Below, piece by piece: positions 1-12,009 of a DNA stretch of 64,000 bases (the stretch's first letter is position 1; each line of letters opens with the position of its first letter). Source of the stretch: Trifolium pratense (lineage: Eukaryota; Streptophyta; Magnoliopsida; Fabales; Fabaceae); the NCBI RefSeq assembly GCF_020283565.1, contig NC_060059.1, positions 9,617,501 through 9,681,500 of the forward strand. The letters run 5' to 3'. The notes beneath the pieces are model-generated. The model had not been told where the DNA came from, searched no databases, and saw only the letters and a list, made by a program, of their open reading frames with translations. A program made the translations under genes and the position numbers.

Positions 1-261
1 CACTCTTGATATCTTGTTTGAACATATAATATTTTTCTTGCATAATGAGTTTTGGATATATTGTTGTCAATGGATTCAATTCCTGCTTCACAAATGCTTA
101 TGTAAGTTAACTAGTTAGTTAAATTTCTGAACCAAAAACAGCAAATTTAAGAAGGTTCAAGTTACTGATGGATTCCTCATCAGAGAACAGTTCCTCGTCT
201 TTATTTAATTTCGTATCCCTGCGGAGCTTCGATTTATTATTTGTTCCTATTTTCATTTCAG

Positions 262-3228
262 AAATCTTGGCAGTCAAGGCTTAAAAGGGAACATCAGTGA
301 CCAGATTAGTCTTTTATCAGACTTAGTAATCCTGTAAGTATGATCAGCTGCAAAAAAAATTTACATCTTGCATACCTTGCGACTTAAATGAATTGAGGTT
401 CACACAATACTGACATGCATTAAGAATATACTGATTGAACAAGATTTGTAATTTTTTTCACTTGTTTAGTGGTACTCTAGCTTATATGTTCGTGTAGTAG
501 TGATGATCTGAAGTTATTGTATATAAATTAATGTATTTTCCCCTCATTTTAGAACACTGAATATCCGTTTTCAAAATGATCAGCTTTGGTACTTGCATTT
601 CCATGGCTACGATATCTATATATTCAAAATTTATAGAATCGTGAACAGAACACTCCAGCCAGTGCAAGGATGTCAAAGTTTCATGCTTTGTGCTTAACCA
701 ACCTTACACTGTAATTAGAGTTCCTTACATATTCTAGTGCAAACCTTGATCTTCTATCCACATTCATTATCTAAAGTGCTGTTCCCTAATGTATATTGGC
801 CACAATTTTGCATTCCTAGTATGCCGTCTGACTTCAGTTGCGTGCAACATGTGTTTTCCTAGATTAATTTTGGTCATGTTCATATTTCTTTCAGTTATAT
901 ATTGGCAACTTCTCTTTGATTTTACAGGAACATGAGTTCTAATTCCTTGCGAGGCGAAATACCATCAGGACTAGGTCAAAAGTCCCTGATTCAAGTGTAA
1001 GATCAGATAGTAACTATTAAATACAGTTACTCAAAGAATTTCTATGCGTGGGGCAAGTATAAGATCAGATATTTGATACTCTTTTTATTTTTCTGTCATG
1101 TTTTCTGTAGGGATTTATCCAATAATCAGTTAACCGGCTCTATACCTGACAGTTTGGCATCTTCGAATCTGCAGCTTGTGTAAGCATTCACTGTATTGAT
1201 TAATGTCATTTTCTCTTACATAGTTCCACGACAAATTGACAATAAATAGGTTCTCTAATCCTTGCTTTTTTCTTTTCCTAATAGAAGTTTTGTAGTCTAC
1301 TCCTCCCCTTACTCTTTGCACATATTTTCCTTCACGTAAAATGTGCTTTTCTATCAAAAATGTTGATGCTATGATGTGCCGTGTTTTTATGAACTTTATG
1401 TCCCTATTGTCATCCAGTTTTGAAATTTGATTTTAATTTTGTTTTGTTATTTAAATTCCCAGAATCATATTGTTGTCAATATATTTTTCATGGATCTGGT
1501 GTCTCACTTCCACAATCTTATTTCTATTCATATATATATGATTGAAATGATATAAAACACCCGACCTTTAGTGCAGTCTTACCCGTGTCTCTTTTATACA
1601 TGTTATACTTTTTTCTTTTTTTTTTGGGTACATTATGTTTGTTTTATTATAATACATTGTCTCTACCAGGCTATTGAATGATAACCTATTGGAAGGACGA
1701 GTACCAGAGCAACTTTATTCTGTTGGCGTGCATGGTGGAGCTATCGAGTATGTCATTTAATATTCAAGTTTACTCTGTCAGATTCTGCTTGATATTGTCT
1801 TTAGAGTTTAGGGGATACGGATTACTTAGCTACTGAGTATGTCACTTCAATCTGATTGTCCATTGTTTCTTTTGCTATAATCTGCATTTTTGGTCTATGT
1901 CTACCTATGTTTGCATAATTCTTCTAAGCTGAAGTAGATTAGGTTTACAAAATCTCTTGCCTTTTTGCTTTTGTGAAGACAAAATGCTTACAAAATCTGT
2001 TCCATTTTGAATTTCCATTAATTTGTTTGAAGGAATGATAACTACTTCAGCCACAGTGGTTATGCTGCTGCCTTTATTTGTTTTACCGGGAACTATGTTA
2101 TAAAGTCGGATAAATTGGTTATAGTCCATGACAAACCTACCAATTTTGCATTGTCTAATAAACTAACCATAGTTGTTATCTAACATGCTATGGTTGTACT
2201 AGATGCAAAGGAAACTTTATGCTGCAAATTTTGTTATATTTATGTATAATCCAATGAGAAATAATGTCTTTTCTATTTTCAATTGGATTTGTTTTCATTC
2301 AGTCTCTCTGGCAACAAGGGTTTGTGCGGTGCACCATCTCTACCATCATGTCCTATGTTTTGGGAGCATGGGAGATTATCGAGTCCGGGTAAAATTGCAA
2401 TAGGCTTGTCATGTCTTTTTGTTTTCTGCGTGGTACTGCTGCTGGTATATATCTACATCAGAAGGAAAAGGAACGATTATGACTTTGGTCTACCCCATGA
2501 AATAACGGGTGAGTACAATTTGAATGAGATTCTGTTTTTTTTTTTTTTTCTTTCATGAGTACTTTTGTTTATAATAATATTCCTGGTAATGTGGTTTATA
2601 TTTATTTCTGGGGGCTGATTGTGCTGTTGCTTCATTTGCTTTACCTGTGCAGTGGCTGTTATTTCGTTACTCTTAAGAAGCATATAAATAATTAAATATG
2701 CTTTATACATAATGGATTTTATTCTTGTGCTGTACTGAAGTTTGATTTTCTTGTACTGGCAAAGGAACATGCCTTTGGCATGAACATTGAAGACACCCTT
2801 ATTCCTTCATACAATGATTGGGACTTGAGATATTTGCTCAAGGTGGCAAGATAATAATAGGAATTCGTAAACTTGGAGTACAATTTGGAATCTTGTACCA
2901 TATATCTAATCATTGATTTGTTCTACTAATAATTAATTCCATTTCACATAACTCTGGCCATAATTTTTGTATTATCCTTCCTATAAGAAGTTTATTGTGA
3001 GGGTTTAAATTTTACTAAATGACTGGAGATGTTTTGTCGTTGTTTTGGAATAAAAGTTTTTAGGGGCCTTGGATATTTTAAGCTCATGCTAATTGTCGAC
3101 ATTTCATGGCTTCTTTTGCAGCTCTAGCGGCGAAGAGAAACAAATATCAGAGACAGAAATCGTTGATGCTTCTTGAGCTGGAGAGTCAACACGCTAGGGG
3201 ATTCCCTTCACCTTTTACTCCACAATAA
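262..3228 (+). CDS. Malectin-like/LRR transmembrane protein, 3' part (At1g25570/RLP4 type), partial
   Basis: Six exons join in frame: 262-333, 928-996, 1111-1179, 1670-1747, 2303-2508 and 3122-3228, all with GT/AG borders. The first junctions fall at the same codon phase, the usual layout of plant LRR exons. The visible 199 residues hold about three LRRs (GLKGNISDQISLLSDL, SLRGEIPSGLGQKSL, QLTGSIPDSLASSNL), a cap ending NKGLCGAPSLPSC, one membrane helix (IAIGLSCLFVFCVVLLLVYIYI), a basic stop-transfer segment (RRKR), and a short cytoplasmic tail with AAKRNKYQRQKSLMLLELES. There is no kinase domain before the stop at 3226-3228. This matches receptor-like proteins with an extracellular malectin-like domain and a short LRR block; the tail resembles At1g25570 as I remember it. 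The malectin part and start codon must lie upstream; 1-261 reads as intron. Function is not established; a plasma-membrane co-receptor or ligand-binding role is inference. Confidence 0.85.
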
Positions 3229-5617
3229 CATGGTTTAATGAAAATAGAAGATTGATTTCGCAGTTTTCAGCTAAATATACATAGTTACTGCATAAAGAAA
3301 ATAATTCAATGTAAGCTTGCAACACCCCTGCTCGACCTTGATGCAATGCAATGCTGCTTCAGCACAATGAAGATTCTGCATGCAAAGTGCTATCATGCAC
3401 TATGACAATCGCTACCTCTACCTAAACCATCATATATATAAGAGGCATGCCCCGGTTATATCACTAGTCTTCTGTACCTTTTGAGGAATGAATGCCTGTA
3501 GGAAAAACTCGTCAATTTATACCATTTTAGGTGCAAGTTTAGTGTCTGGTTTTTCAAGTTACACCAAATTCACTTGATTCTTAACACTGTATATTGATTT
3601 ATATAATCAAAATTAGTGAGCGAGTTTTATCTACAATGTATCATAGCTTTTATATTCATTTATACAACCAAGTAAAACGATGATAAAGAAAATTTTGTAT
3701 ATTTTCCTCACATAGATACTCATTTTACCTGAAACTACAGCTTCGAATTCATGGTGGATTCTTTGTTTATTTTCATCTTTTTTCAGATTGAACTGAAGTT
3801 ATAGATTTTTATTCCTTTTTGTATAAAAACAAAAGATCTACCATCTTTTTTGGATGACTCTGCTCTCATCATTGTTCTCCTTCATAAATCATGTTGACTT
3901 GACTGTTTTGCAAGCTTTTGATGAGTACTGTATATTTTTGTTTTTTGTTTTTTTTTTAAGAAACTAAATTAGCTCATTCAAATTAGCACTCGTAGATTTA
4001 TTGCATATAAGCATTTATTGCATATTTGCATTAGTGCCTTGAGACTTGTGAACATACAAGAATTGTTCTTCACATAGATTAGCAGAACCGGTAAATCCTG
4101 ACTATTTTATGAGCCTCCAACATGTAGTTGTAATTCATGCTGAGGTCCCTTAGGTTGTAGAAGATGATCTTAACTTATTTGTGATAGTAATCAATTTTAA
4201 ATCAAAAACTTTTACATCCAAACTTACTAATTAAGATTTCAAGACCAGTTTAAAAATATGGAGAATGTTAACTTGTGCCCTTAAGGCACATGTTAAGGAA
4301 GCAAAAATAGAAATTATTAAATGCTAATTTGTGCATTTTGACTTTTAAAGCATTAAATTTCTTGTATCATTAAATGTTGAATTTTTATTTTGGTATATCT
4401 TAACATGTGCCATAAGGGCACATGTTAACAAGACCCAATAATACTAAATTTTTTGACGGAAAAATATTATTACTAATAACTGATTAAGTATATATACATT
4501 TGTTGAAAAATGTTTAATAAATCCTAACCCTTGAATTAGAAGAGTGGCTTAAAGGCTTCTTTAAACCATCAAATTTCCCTTCATTTACATGAGATTCATA
4601 TTTCTTTTTTGGGACATTAAGTCACTACTTTAGTCTAATAGTGAAAAATTTAGATAGCATGTATGAGGTCTTAGATTCAAACTCATTGGCACTAATGTAA
4701 AAAAACAAAAATGTTTGGAATTTTGCTCTTCTAGCCCCACTTATTGCTTCCAGGCCCCATTCTGACCAAATTACCCATAAGCGTGTTTCATATTGTACAA
4801 AATAAGATGTATACTCGTCAGAATCACTTTACATGTAAGGTTATTAGGAACCCTTTGAGTACTTCATGTGTTTTGTAGAAACTTGGTGGAATCTATAAAT
4901 CCTTTTTTTTTTACTTTTAATTTTTGTTAAAGAGCGTGATATAAGGTTTATAGGTGGTTAGATTGGGAACCAGTTGTACAACAAATCTGTCGGTGTTATT
5001 TTCCATCTTTTATACCTCAATGTTGTCGGAGTTGTTTTCCAGCTTTGTAGAGTAAGATGATAAGACTAGTGTTAGGTTAGATTTGACTTTGAATTGACAT
5101 GATGTTGTGTGGTCCGTCTGAAAGGCTCGAAATGATCTTTTTTTTTTTTGCAAGACAGGTGGATGTGGAGTAAATGTTTGATAGGATTTGATTTTCCTTT
5201 TGAAAATGGTTTTATGCTAAAGATTTCTATAGCAATCTCTGCTCTCCTTATATGAGTGGGTGGTGGAACCCGTCCTTTGTTGGTTCTGATAGAGTTATGT
5301 GTGGTTGACACGCCTTAATCTCTCTTTTTGTTTGAGCTTAGTGGCAGTCTAATCTACCATTTGAAGGCTTTGTCTGTGGAATGGCGCCATTGCCCTTTGG
5401 AATCTCATATTGTGGTAGATCACTCCGTTTTTTAATTAATAGCTCTGGATTGCTTTTTAGCCCCTACTCATACTTTTATATATTTGTAGTTTTGCTTTCT
5501 TTTCTAGTGACCGTTCTTTTTGTTATCTGTTCTAAATATCTCTAATACTCGTTATACTTTAGTTTTGACCTCTTTTATAATACTACTATATATAATATTT
5601 GTCATTCCAAGAAGAAA
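3229..5617. other. Intergenic, AT-rich
   Basis: Downstream of the LRR gene. The first few hundred bases are its 3' UTR and terminator region. A MITE occupies 4260-4436. The stretch 4930-5560 is somewhat richer in G/T and resembles the non-coding 3' part of a LINE, but no frame supports that. I see no coding exon. Confidence 0.5.
4260..4436. mobile_element. MITE with about 36-bp inverted ends
   Basis: The left end (4261-4296) and right end (4400-4436) are inverted copies sharing GTTAACttGTGCCCTTA-type sequence; each end is itself partly palindromic (GTGCC..GGCAC). I found no convincing target duplication, so the superfamily is unassigned. A fragment of the same end appears near 33655-33690 (ACACGTGTTAACAAGACT). 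Confidence 0.6.
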
Positions 5618-5873
5618 AAAATGTATAACATGGAATAATCTATAAAAATACATTAAGTCAGCTATGTATCTCGTTTGTATCATGTGCTATGTAACACATT
5701 GTCAAAATGGGTCAGATTTATTCATTACAAGCACTCTATTTTGTTTTCCCTCGATCTACCTAAAATCACATTGAGTACACATAGACATTTTAATATTTTC
5801 CAATAATTTACAAAGTAGAATTGATCTAGGCATTGACTTTGACCAAAACCAAAATGAAAAAAAACAGACATTA
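5618..5873. repeat. Left copy of a diverged direct duplication
   Basis: This stretch and 12010-12215 share ATGTATAACATGGA, ATTTTGTTTTtCCtcGA, AAAATCACATTGAGTACA, TTGACTTTGACC and further blocks in the same order. The copies now sit on either side of the copia element, which inserted close to the junction between them. Confidence 0.7.
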
Positions 5874-5945
5874 TACATGTATCCAGTTTTATTTTGCCAT
5901 ATACATCATTATACTGTACTACATAACAAAGTGACATTATAGTGT

Positions 5946-7461
5946 TGTTGGAACAAAGTTCACATTGGTGTGTGAATTGAAAATAAAATTGAGTCCCATA
6001 TCGGGTACTAGAACCAACTAGTGTGTTGTAGCATACTAGTGTGTATTTTGAGGAAATAAACAAAATTAAGTCTCACATTTATTTATTTAATTGTGACTTA
6101 TTTTCACTAATTTTGTAACTGCTTATTTATGGGAGAATAACTCCAATTGATGGCTACACTAAGAAAATATATGCATATACATAGCTACCTTCAACATAGT
6201 GATGGCAAGCATCTCAAATAATATGATGCATATCATATTTCAATGTTAAAAAAAATTTCATTGTTCATTATGCAGTTAGCATTCCAAGTTATTGAGAATA
6301 TCATCACAAAATTGAGATTTTGCACTATGTATTGGAAGTTTTGTCTTTCCTCCTCTTTGTATGAAAAAATTCATTTCGTATATATTGTTGGTATGCTCAA
6401 AGGTACTTGAATTGATTTTTTACAATTAGCTTTGGTTTGGCTTACATGTATAGTTGGAATTCTCTAGCACCTTAGTTTTCATATACCTGCCATACTGCAA
6501 TTCATCGGAGGATCATTTTGAGGTTAGTTAATATCTTCTTGTTATGCTGAGATGCTATCTCATGAAACTATTATAGATAAAAATTGTTCATTTGAATTTC
6601 ACCATGATTTAGAATTTTTATACTAAACATGTTAGAATCTTTTTCTTAGAAGGATTATTTAAGGTGATTAGAAAGTTATTTTTCAAAAGATGATTTAGAA
6701 AGTTATTCTTCGGTAAAGATGATTAAAAAAGTCATTTGATTCTAAATTATGCTTTGATTATAAACATGAATTTCCTTTGGAGATTTTAAGTTTGATATGT
6801 CTATATTGAACTTGTTCTATTGTGTTGTTAGACTTTTATTCTAACAAAATTACTTTATGCATATTAGAGTATTTCATAAGTTGAAGTTTTGAATAAAAGA
6901 AAAAATCTTATACCGATAATTTGGTTTATATTATGAGTGATAAAAGTATCACTAGTTCCTTCGAATTAAGAATGGTCTTAGTACCATTATCCCTTTGATT
7001 TGAGAATGGTCTTAGTACCATATTGGAATGGCTTCAGTGTCATTATATTGATTGATATTGTAGTATCATCAATACATGTGGTATTGTAGTACCACATGTG
7101 GTATCGTAGTACCGTTGATTCATAGATTGATGTTGTTGCATCAATCTGAGTGGTATTGTAGTACCACTGAATCACCGATGAGTAATAGATTGATGCCGTA
7201 GCATCAATTCGAGTGGTATTGTAGTACCATTCATGAAGGTGTATTCTTTGACCGATTTCTACCGTGCAGTAGAAAATCGGTATACAGTTGTAACTGGGCT
7301 GTTTTATCCTGGGGACGGCGTGGTTGATAGTCTGCTTACACAATTTTGGGCAGTGCCACGAAACGTCTTAAAGAGAGCGACCTAGTCCGCGACTCAACCC
7401 AGTAATCTCTTCGGTGGCTGTAAAAATTATTTTTAACTGTTTTTAAATCCCGAAAACAACA
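5946..7461 (+). repeat. 5' LTR of the copia element
   Basis: 1,516 bp, TGTTGG...CAACA. It carries the hairpin array at 6973-7229, another hairpin at 7252-7281 (ACCGATTT...AAATCGGT), and a GC-richer 3' part (7300-7420) unlike the AT-rich remainder. Long minus-strand reading frames inside it are a by-product of the hairpin array. Confidence 0.93.
6973..7229. repeat. Array of about ten small hairpins in the 5' LTR
   Basis: Short palindromic units follow each other: TGGTCTTAGTACCA at 6973-6986 and 7007-7020, an imperfect unit at 7029-7042, TGATA/TATCA at 7053-7068, CATGTGGTA/TACCACATG at 7075-7098, a broken unit at 7099-7114, AGATTGATG/CATCAATCT at 7124-7147, AGTGGTA/TACCACT at 7149-7168, ATTGATGC/GCATCAAT at 7189-7208 and TGGTA/TACCA at 7214-7229. 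Loops are mostly TTGTAG-like. The same array is at 11485-11741 in the 3' LTR. It may act as a transcription-factor or RNA-structure array; that is inference. Confidence 0.8.
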
Positions 7462-7484
7462 ATTTTAAGACGTTTCATTCTGCC

Positions 7485-7870
7485 ATGACTACCGAAGAAA
7501 TTACTGGTTCATATTATTATGTCGCTGACTATGGCAAACCATTTTGGTTTAAAGGGAATCACTTCAAACATTAGCAACAAAAATAAATCATATTTTTAGA
7601 ACAATAAAAGAGTTGCTAACGTGTTGAAGGATTATATTTCAATTGTATTTGAAATAATTGAACAAGTTTAAAAATGATAAAAAGTCTAAAGAAGATGCAC
7701 TTGAAAGTCTGATAACTTGTCTTCTTTTGAAAGAAAAAGTTGTAAAGCAAGATCAGAAAAATAACGAAGTGCTTGTTGTCTCGAACAACAACACTAGAAA
7801 CAGAAAAAGATACTCATCACTTTTGTTGATGAATGTTGAGATTATTTTTCGTAAATCTTATGGAAAATAA
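7485..7870 (+). pseudogene. gag remnant of the copia element
   Basis: Begins at ATG 7485 (MTTEEITG). It continues with GKPFWFKGNHFKH, equivalent to the copia gag motif in which a short F-x-G-x-N-F-x-x-W follows the start, but the tryptophan codon is a stop. After further frame breaks, 7658-7870 reads SKEDALESLITCLLLKEKVVKQDQKNNEVLVVSNNN, typical of the C-terminal half of plant copia gag (ESLI..L..EE..R). The zinc knuckle is not visible. Capsid and RNA-packaging functions cannot be supplied by this copy. Confidence 0.75.
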
Positions 7871-8559
7871 AAGTGATAAATGATGTTCTTGACATGTTTT
7901 AATTCTTTGGAATTGAAATTGAAAATTAGTTCAATAAGAAAGTCAAGTAACTTCATTTTGTTATAAGGCACAAAATATGATTCCCACATTTTTTAATGAG
8001 AATGAAATTATACATGAAAAAACTACAACTTACTCTTTTGAGTTGAACGGTAAAGAAAAATAAAATAAAAATAAAGAACCTTTTGCCGAGCTAGTTGTTA
8101 CAGTCATGTTTAATTTCGGCATTGCGTCTCATTAGTGGGGGAATTCAATTACTTGATTGTTTTGTGCTAAATAGAGTGCCTAAGTGCAAGAACAAAATTC
8201 ACTTGTGAAATTTTGTAGAAAAGACAATTTAACTTGTCTTATTTTTTGAACTTGGAGTAATTTGACGTAGGTTCAAATTCTCAACTCCAAGAGAGTTTAA
8301 CTCACTAGTAGAGCCTATGAATGTGTATTTGTTGATACACAATTAACATCAAAGCTTATAGGTTGTTGCCTAAATGCTAAAATGGTCATAGAATCAAAAA
8401 ATGATTTCTATGAAAATGAATTTCTCTTTAAAATTGAGAAATAGTGGGGGCTCTAGTGGGGGCATTGTACCTGGTCACATTCCAGTGATCAGAAGTTGTA
8501 ATGAGAACATCGAACAAGATGTAATAGAACCTCGAAGAGGTAAGATAGCAAAAGTTGCT

Positions 8560-9890
8560 AAAAAGTATGAACCTGATTACATGGTTTATAGATTAGAAAA
8601 GGATCCAACGAACCTCCAAGAAACTGTCTTTCTTGGATGCTGATTTATGGTTGTAGCCGTAAATGATGAGATAGATTCTCTATGTTGATTTATGGTGGTA
8701 GCCGTAAATGATGAGATGAATTCTCTATTGTCTAATAAGACTTGACATTTAGTAAAATTGCCTCATGAGTACAAATTGAATGATTATAAATAAATTTTAG
8801 AAAGGAAAACAAATATATATCTTTTCAACATATTTTCTCCAATTACAAGAATAATATCCATAAGGCCAAATGGATGTTATAATTACTTTTCTAAATAGTG
8901 AATTGGAAGAAGAATTTTTTATGGAACAACCTAAATATATTTTTTTAACTCATGGGCATGAAAACTAAAGTCGATAAGTTGGATAAGACTTTGTAGAGTC
9001 TTAAACAAGCCATATGAAATGACATGAAAAGTTTGACAATTTGATGATTGTCAAATGAATTTCGAAGTAAATGTAATCTTGGATATTGAGATTATTGATC
9101 CATGAATGCAAATTTCCTTAAATCAATCTCACTATGATGAGAAAGTTTTAAAGAAATATATTTACGGAAGCAAATTTGTTTGTGCATACTATACGATCAT
9201 AGTGTAAAAACTATGGAAGAACACTAGTGAAAGTGTAAGACAATCAGAATATGAAAGCATATATATGTTGCCGCATTTGATATGTCACTGATTGTACTTG
9301 ACCCGACGTTGCATATGTCGTAGCATTGCATATGTTGTGGTACTGTTGTGCCGGTTTGTTAGTAAACCGAAGAACTAGCATTGGTATGCTATTGAGAGAT
9401 TCATGAGATAAAAATGACCATGAATCTCATATCATATTATTATTAGAGATTTTCTGATATTCTTGAAGGATACAATGATGTAGATTGGAATACATTATTA
9501 TATGATTCCAAAACAATTAGTAACTATATATTTGGAATATATAGTAGAGAAATTGTATCTTGGAAATCAGAGAAACATACTATATTGGCTTAATCCAATA
9601 TGAAGTCTGAAATGATACCATTAGCCACAGCTAGTGAAGAAGCAAGTTGGTTGCTTGCAATTTGAGATTCCTTTATGGAATAATCTATGCCAGATGTGTT
9701 GATCCGTTGCGATAGTACCGCGGCTATTGCATAAATTGAGAACCGTTATTATAATGGTAAAAGACGTCGAATAAAAAGAAAGCACAACACAGTGAGATAG
9801 ATAGTCTCTAAAGGTGTTGTAAGAATGGGTCATGAACACACTGATGAAAAAATTTAGCAGATCCTTTGACGAAAGGAATAGCTAAAGTGG
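8560..9890 (+). pseudogene. pol remnant (reverse transcriptase and RNase H) of the copia element
   Basis: Pieces of copia pol in correct order but different frames: VNDEMNSLLSNKTWHLVKLP at about 8700-8765, DVIITFLNSELEEEFFMEQP at about 8873-8932 (reverse transcriptase core region), DKLDKTL and SLKQA just after 8970, then the RNase H end WNTLLYDSK...VSWKSEKHTILA, TASEEASWL and ADPLTKG between 9486 and 9890. Stops and frameshifts interrupt all of them, and the catalytic YVDD box is not found. Protease and integrase are absent, so the element is not autonomous. A 45-bp tandem duplication lies at 8641-8730. Confidence 0.85.
8641..8730. repeat. 45-bp tandem duplication in pol remnant
   Basis: Two adjacent units, 8641-8685 and 8686-8730, both starting TGATTTATGGT and differing at a few sites. 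The period equals 15 codons, so it would have kept the frame. Confidence 0.85.
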
Positions 9891-10446
9891 AAGTCCATAA
9901 TACATCTGTAAAGATGGGACTAATGCCTAAATGAATTTCTCATGATGGAAACCCAACCTAAATGACTGGAGATCCCAAGAAATAGGTTCAATGGGTAATA
10001 ACAAGTTGTGAGGAGTTAAAGATGATCATGCAAGTAAAAATAAGAAAAGCATGATTCCTGAAAGTGAAAGATGAGATAATAAAACTCTTAATGAGATCTA
10101 TACTCTGTATGAGTGGAGTACCGAACTTCAGGAGTACTCTTGATAGACTCACCTATATGAATGTGGAACTAAGGCCGGTTCCTATGGAATTTAGAGGCGA
10201 ATTCCTAGAGCGTTCATAAAACTGGGATACACGTGCAGGGCCATTAAAGCACGGGCTATAAAGATACACCTTAAGAAAATGTTGTGTGCGAGTTTGAGAA
10301 AAATCCGAGATAGAGTTCAAGACAAGTGTCACTCTTACTAAATCGGGCTCTTACTTGCTATGTAAAGGTTCAAGTCATAGACACCTTTGCTTATGCACAA
10401 TCTTTTAGAAGTGTCCTACGATATATTGGAATTTTCTTTTAAATTC

Positions 10447-10457
10447 AAGTGGGGGAT
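10447..10457 (+). promoter_or_regulatory. Polypurine tract of the copia element
   Basis: CAAGTGGGGGAT lies directly before TGTTGG of the 3' LTR, the usual position and composition of the plus-strand primer in copia elements. Confidence 0.85.
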
Positions 10458-11973
10458 TGTTGGAACAAAGTTCACATTGGTGTGTGAATTGAAAATAAAA
10501 TTGAGTCCCATATCGGGTACTAGAACCAACTAGTGTGTTGTAGCATACTAGTGTGTATTTTCAGGAAATAAACAAAATTAAGTCTCACATTTATTTATTT
10601 AATTGTGACTTATTTTCACTAATTTTGTAACTGCTTATTTATGGGAGAATAACTCCAATTGATGGCTACACTAAGAAAATATATGCATATACATAGCTAC
10701 CTTCAACATAGTGATGGCAAGCATCTCAAATAATATGATGCATATCATATTTCAATGTTAAAAAAAATTTCATTGTTCATTATGCAGTTAGCATTCCAAG
10801 TTATTGAGAATATCATCACAAAATTGAGATTTTGCACTATGTATTGGAAGTTTTGTCTTTCCTCCTCTTTGTATGAAAAAATTCATTTCGTATATATTGT
10901 TGGTATGCTCAAAGGTACTTGAATTGATTTTTTACAATTAGCTTTGGTTTGGCTTACATGTATAGTTGGAATTCTCTAGCACCTTAGTTTTCATATACCT
11001 GCCATACTGCAATTCATCGGAGGATCATTTTGAGGTTAGTTAATATCTTCTTGTTATGCTGAGATGCTATCTCATGAAACTATTATAGATAAAAATTGTT
11101 CATTTGAATTTCACCATGATTTAGAATTTTTATACTAAACATGTTAGAATCTTTTTCTTAGAAGGATTATTTAAGGTGATTAGAAAGTTATTTTTCAAAA
11201 GATGATTTAGAAAGTTATTCTTCGGTAAAGATGATTAAAAAAGTCATTTGATTCTAAATTATGCTTTGATTATAAACATGAATTTCCTTTGGAGATTTTA
11301 AGTTTGATATGTCTATATTGAACTTGTTCTATTGTGTTGTTAGACTTTTATTCTAACAAAATTACTTTATGCATATTAGAGTATTTCATAAGTTGAAGTT
11401 TTGAATAAAAGAAAAAATCTTATACCGTTAATTTGGTTTATATTATGAGTGATAAAAGTATCACTAGTTCCTTCGAATTAAGAATGGTCTTAGTACCATT
11501 ATCCCTTTGATTTGAGAATGGTCTTAGTACCATATTGGAATGGCTTCAGTGTCATTATATTGATTGATATTGTAGTATCATCAATACATGTGGTATTGTA
11601 GTACCACATGTGGTATCGTAGTACCGTTGATTCATAGATTGATGTTGTTGCATCAATCTGAGTGGTATTGTAGTACCACTGAATCACCGATGAGTAATAG
11701 ATTGATGCCGTAGCATCAATTCGAGTGGTATTGTAGTACCATTCATGAAGGTGTATTCTTTGACCGATTTCTACCGTGCAGTAGAAAATCGGTATACAGT
11801 TGTAACTGGGCTGTTTTATCCTGGGGACGGCGTGGTTGATAGTCTGCTTACACAATTTTGGGCAGTGCCACGAAACGTCTTAAAGAGAGCGACCTAGTCC
11901 GCGACTCAACCCAGTAATCTCTTCGGTGGCTGTAAAAATTATTTTTAACTGTTTTTAAATCCCGAAAACAACA
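10458..11973 (+). repeat. 3' LTR of the copia element
   Basis: 1,516 bp, same length and ends as the 5' LTR, with two differences seen at 10562 and 11428. Target duplication AGTGT follows at 11974-11978. Confidence 0.93.
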
Positions 11974-12009
11974 AGTGTCATTTAATTAGAATGTCATTTA
12001 ATCAATAAA

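Larger units (their letters stand above)
5946..11973 (+). mobile_element. Ty1/copia-type LTR retrotransposon, internally deleted and decayed
   Basis: Two 1,516-bp LTRs (5946-7461 and 10458-11973), both starting TGTTGG and ending CAACA, flank a 2,996-bp interior. The target duplication AGTGT is perfect (5941-5945 and 11974-11978). A polypurine tract (AAGTGGGGGA) sits directly before the 3' LTR. Remnants of gag, reverse transcriptase and RNase H appear in the order of copia elements, but integrase is absent and the frames are full of stops. By my reading the LTRs differ at only two sites (6050 G versus 10562 C; 6916 A versus 11428 T), so insertion was recent. No clear primer-binding site matching initiator tRNA-Met (TGGTATCAGAGC) follows the 5' LTR. 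Confidence 0.93.

Noticed and set aside
1..115. Possible extra exon of the LRR gene ending at a GTAAGT near 102
   Set aside because: The translation (VNGFNSCFTNAY) does not resemble LRR or malectin-linker sequence and no good acceptor precedes it.
6987..7343. 118-residue minus-strand open frame, repeated at 11499-11855
   Set aside because: It lies wholly in the LTRs. Its repetitive WYYNTT..IDATTSI text is a translation of the hairpin array, and it is duplicated only because LTRs are.
7462..7480. Primer-binding site of the copia element
   Set aside because: ATTTTAAGACG after the LTR does not match TGGTATCAGAGC. It may use another tRNA or be altered; not annotated.
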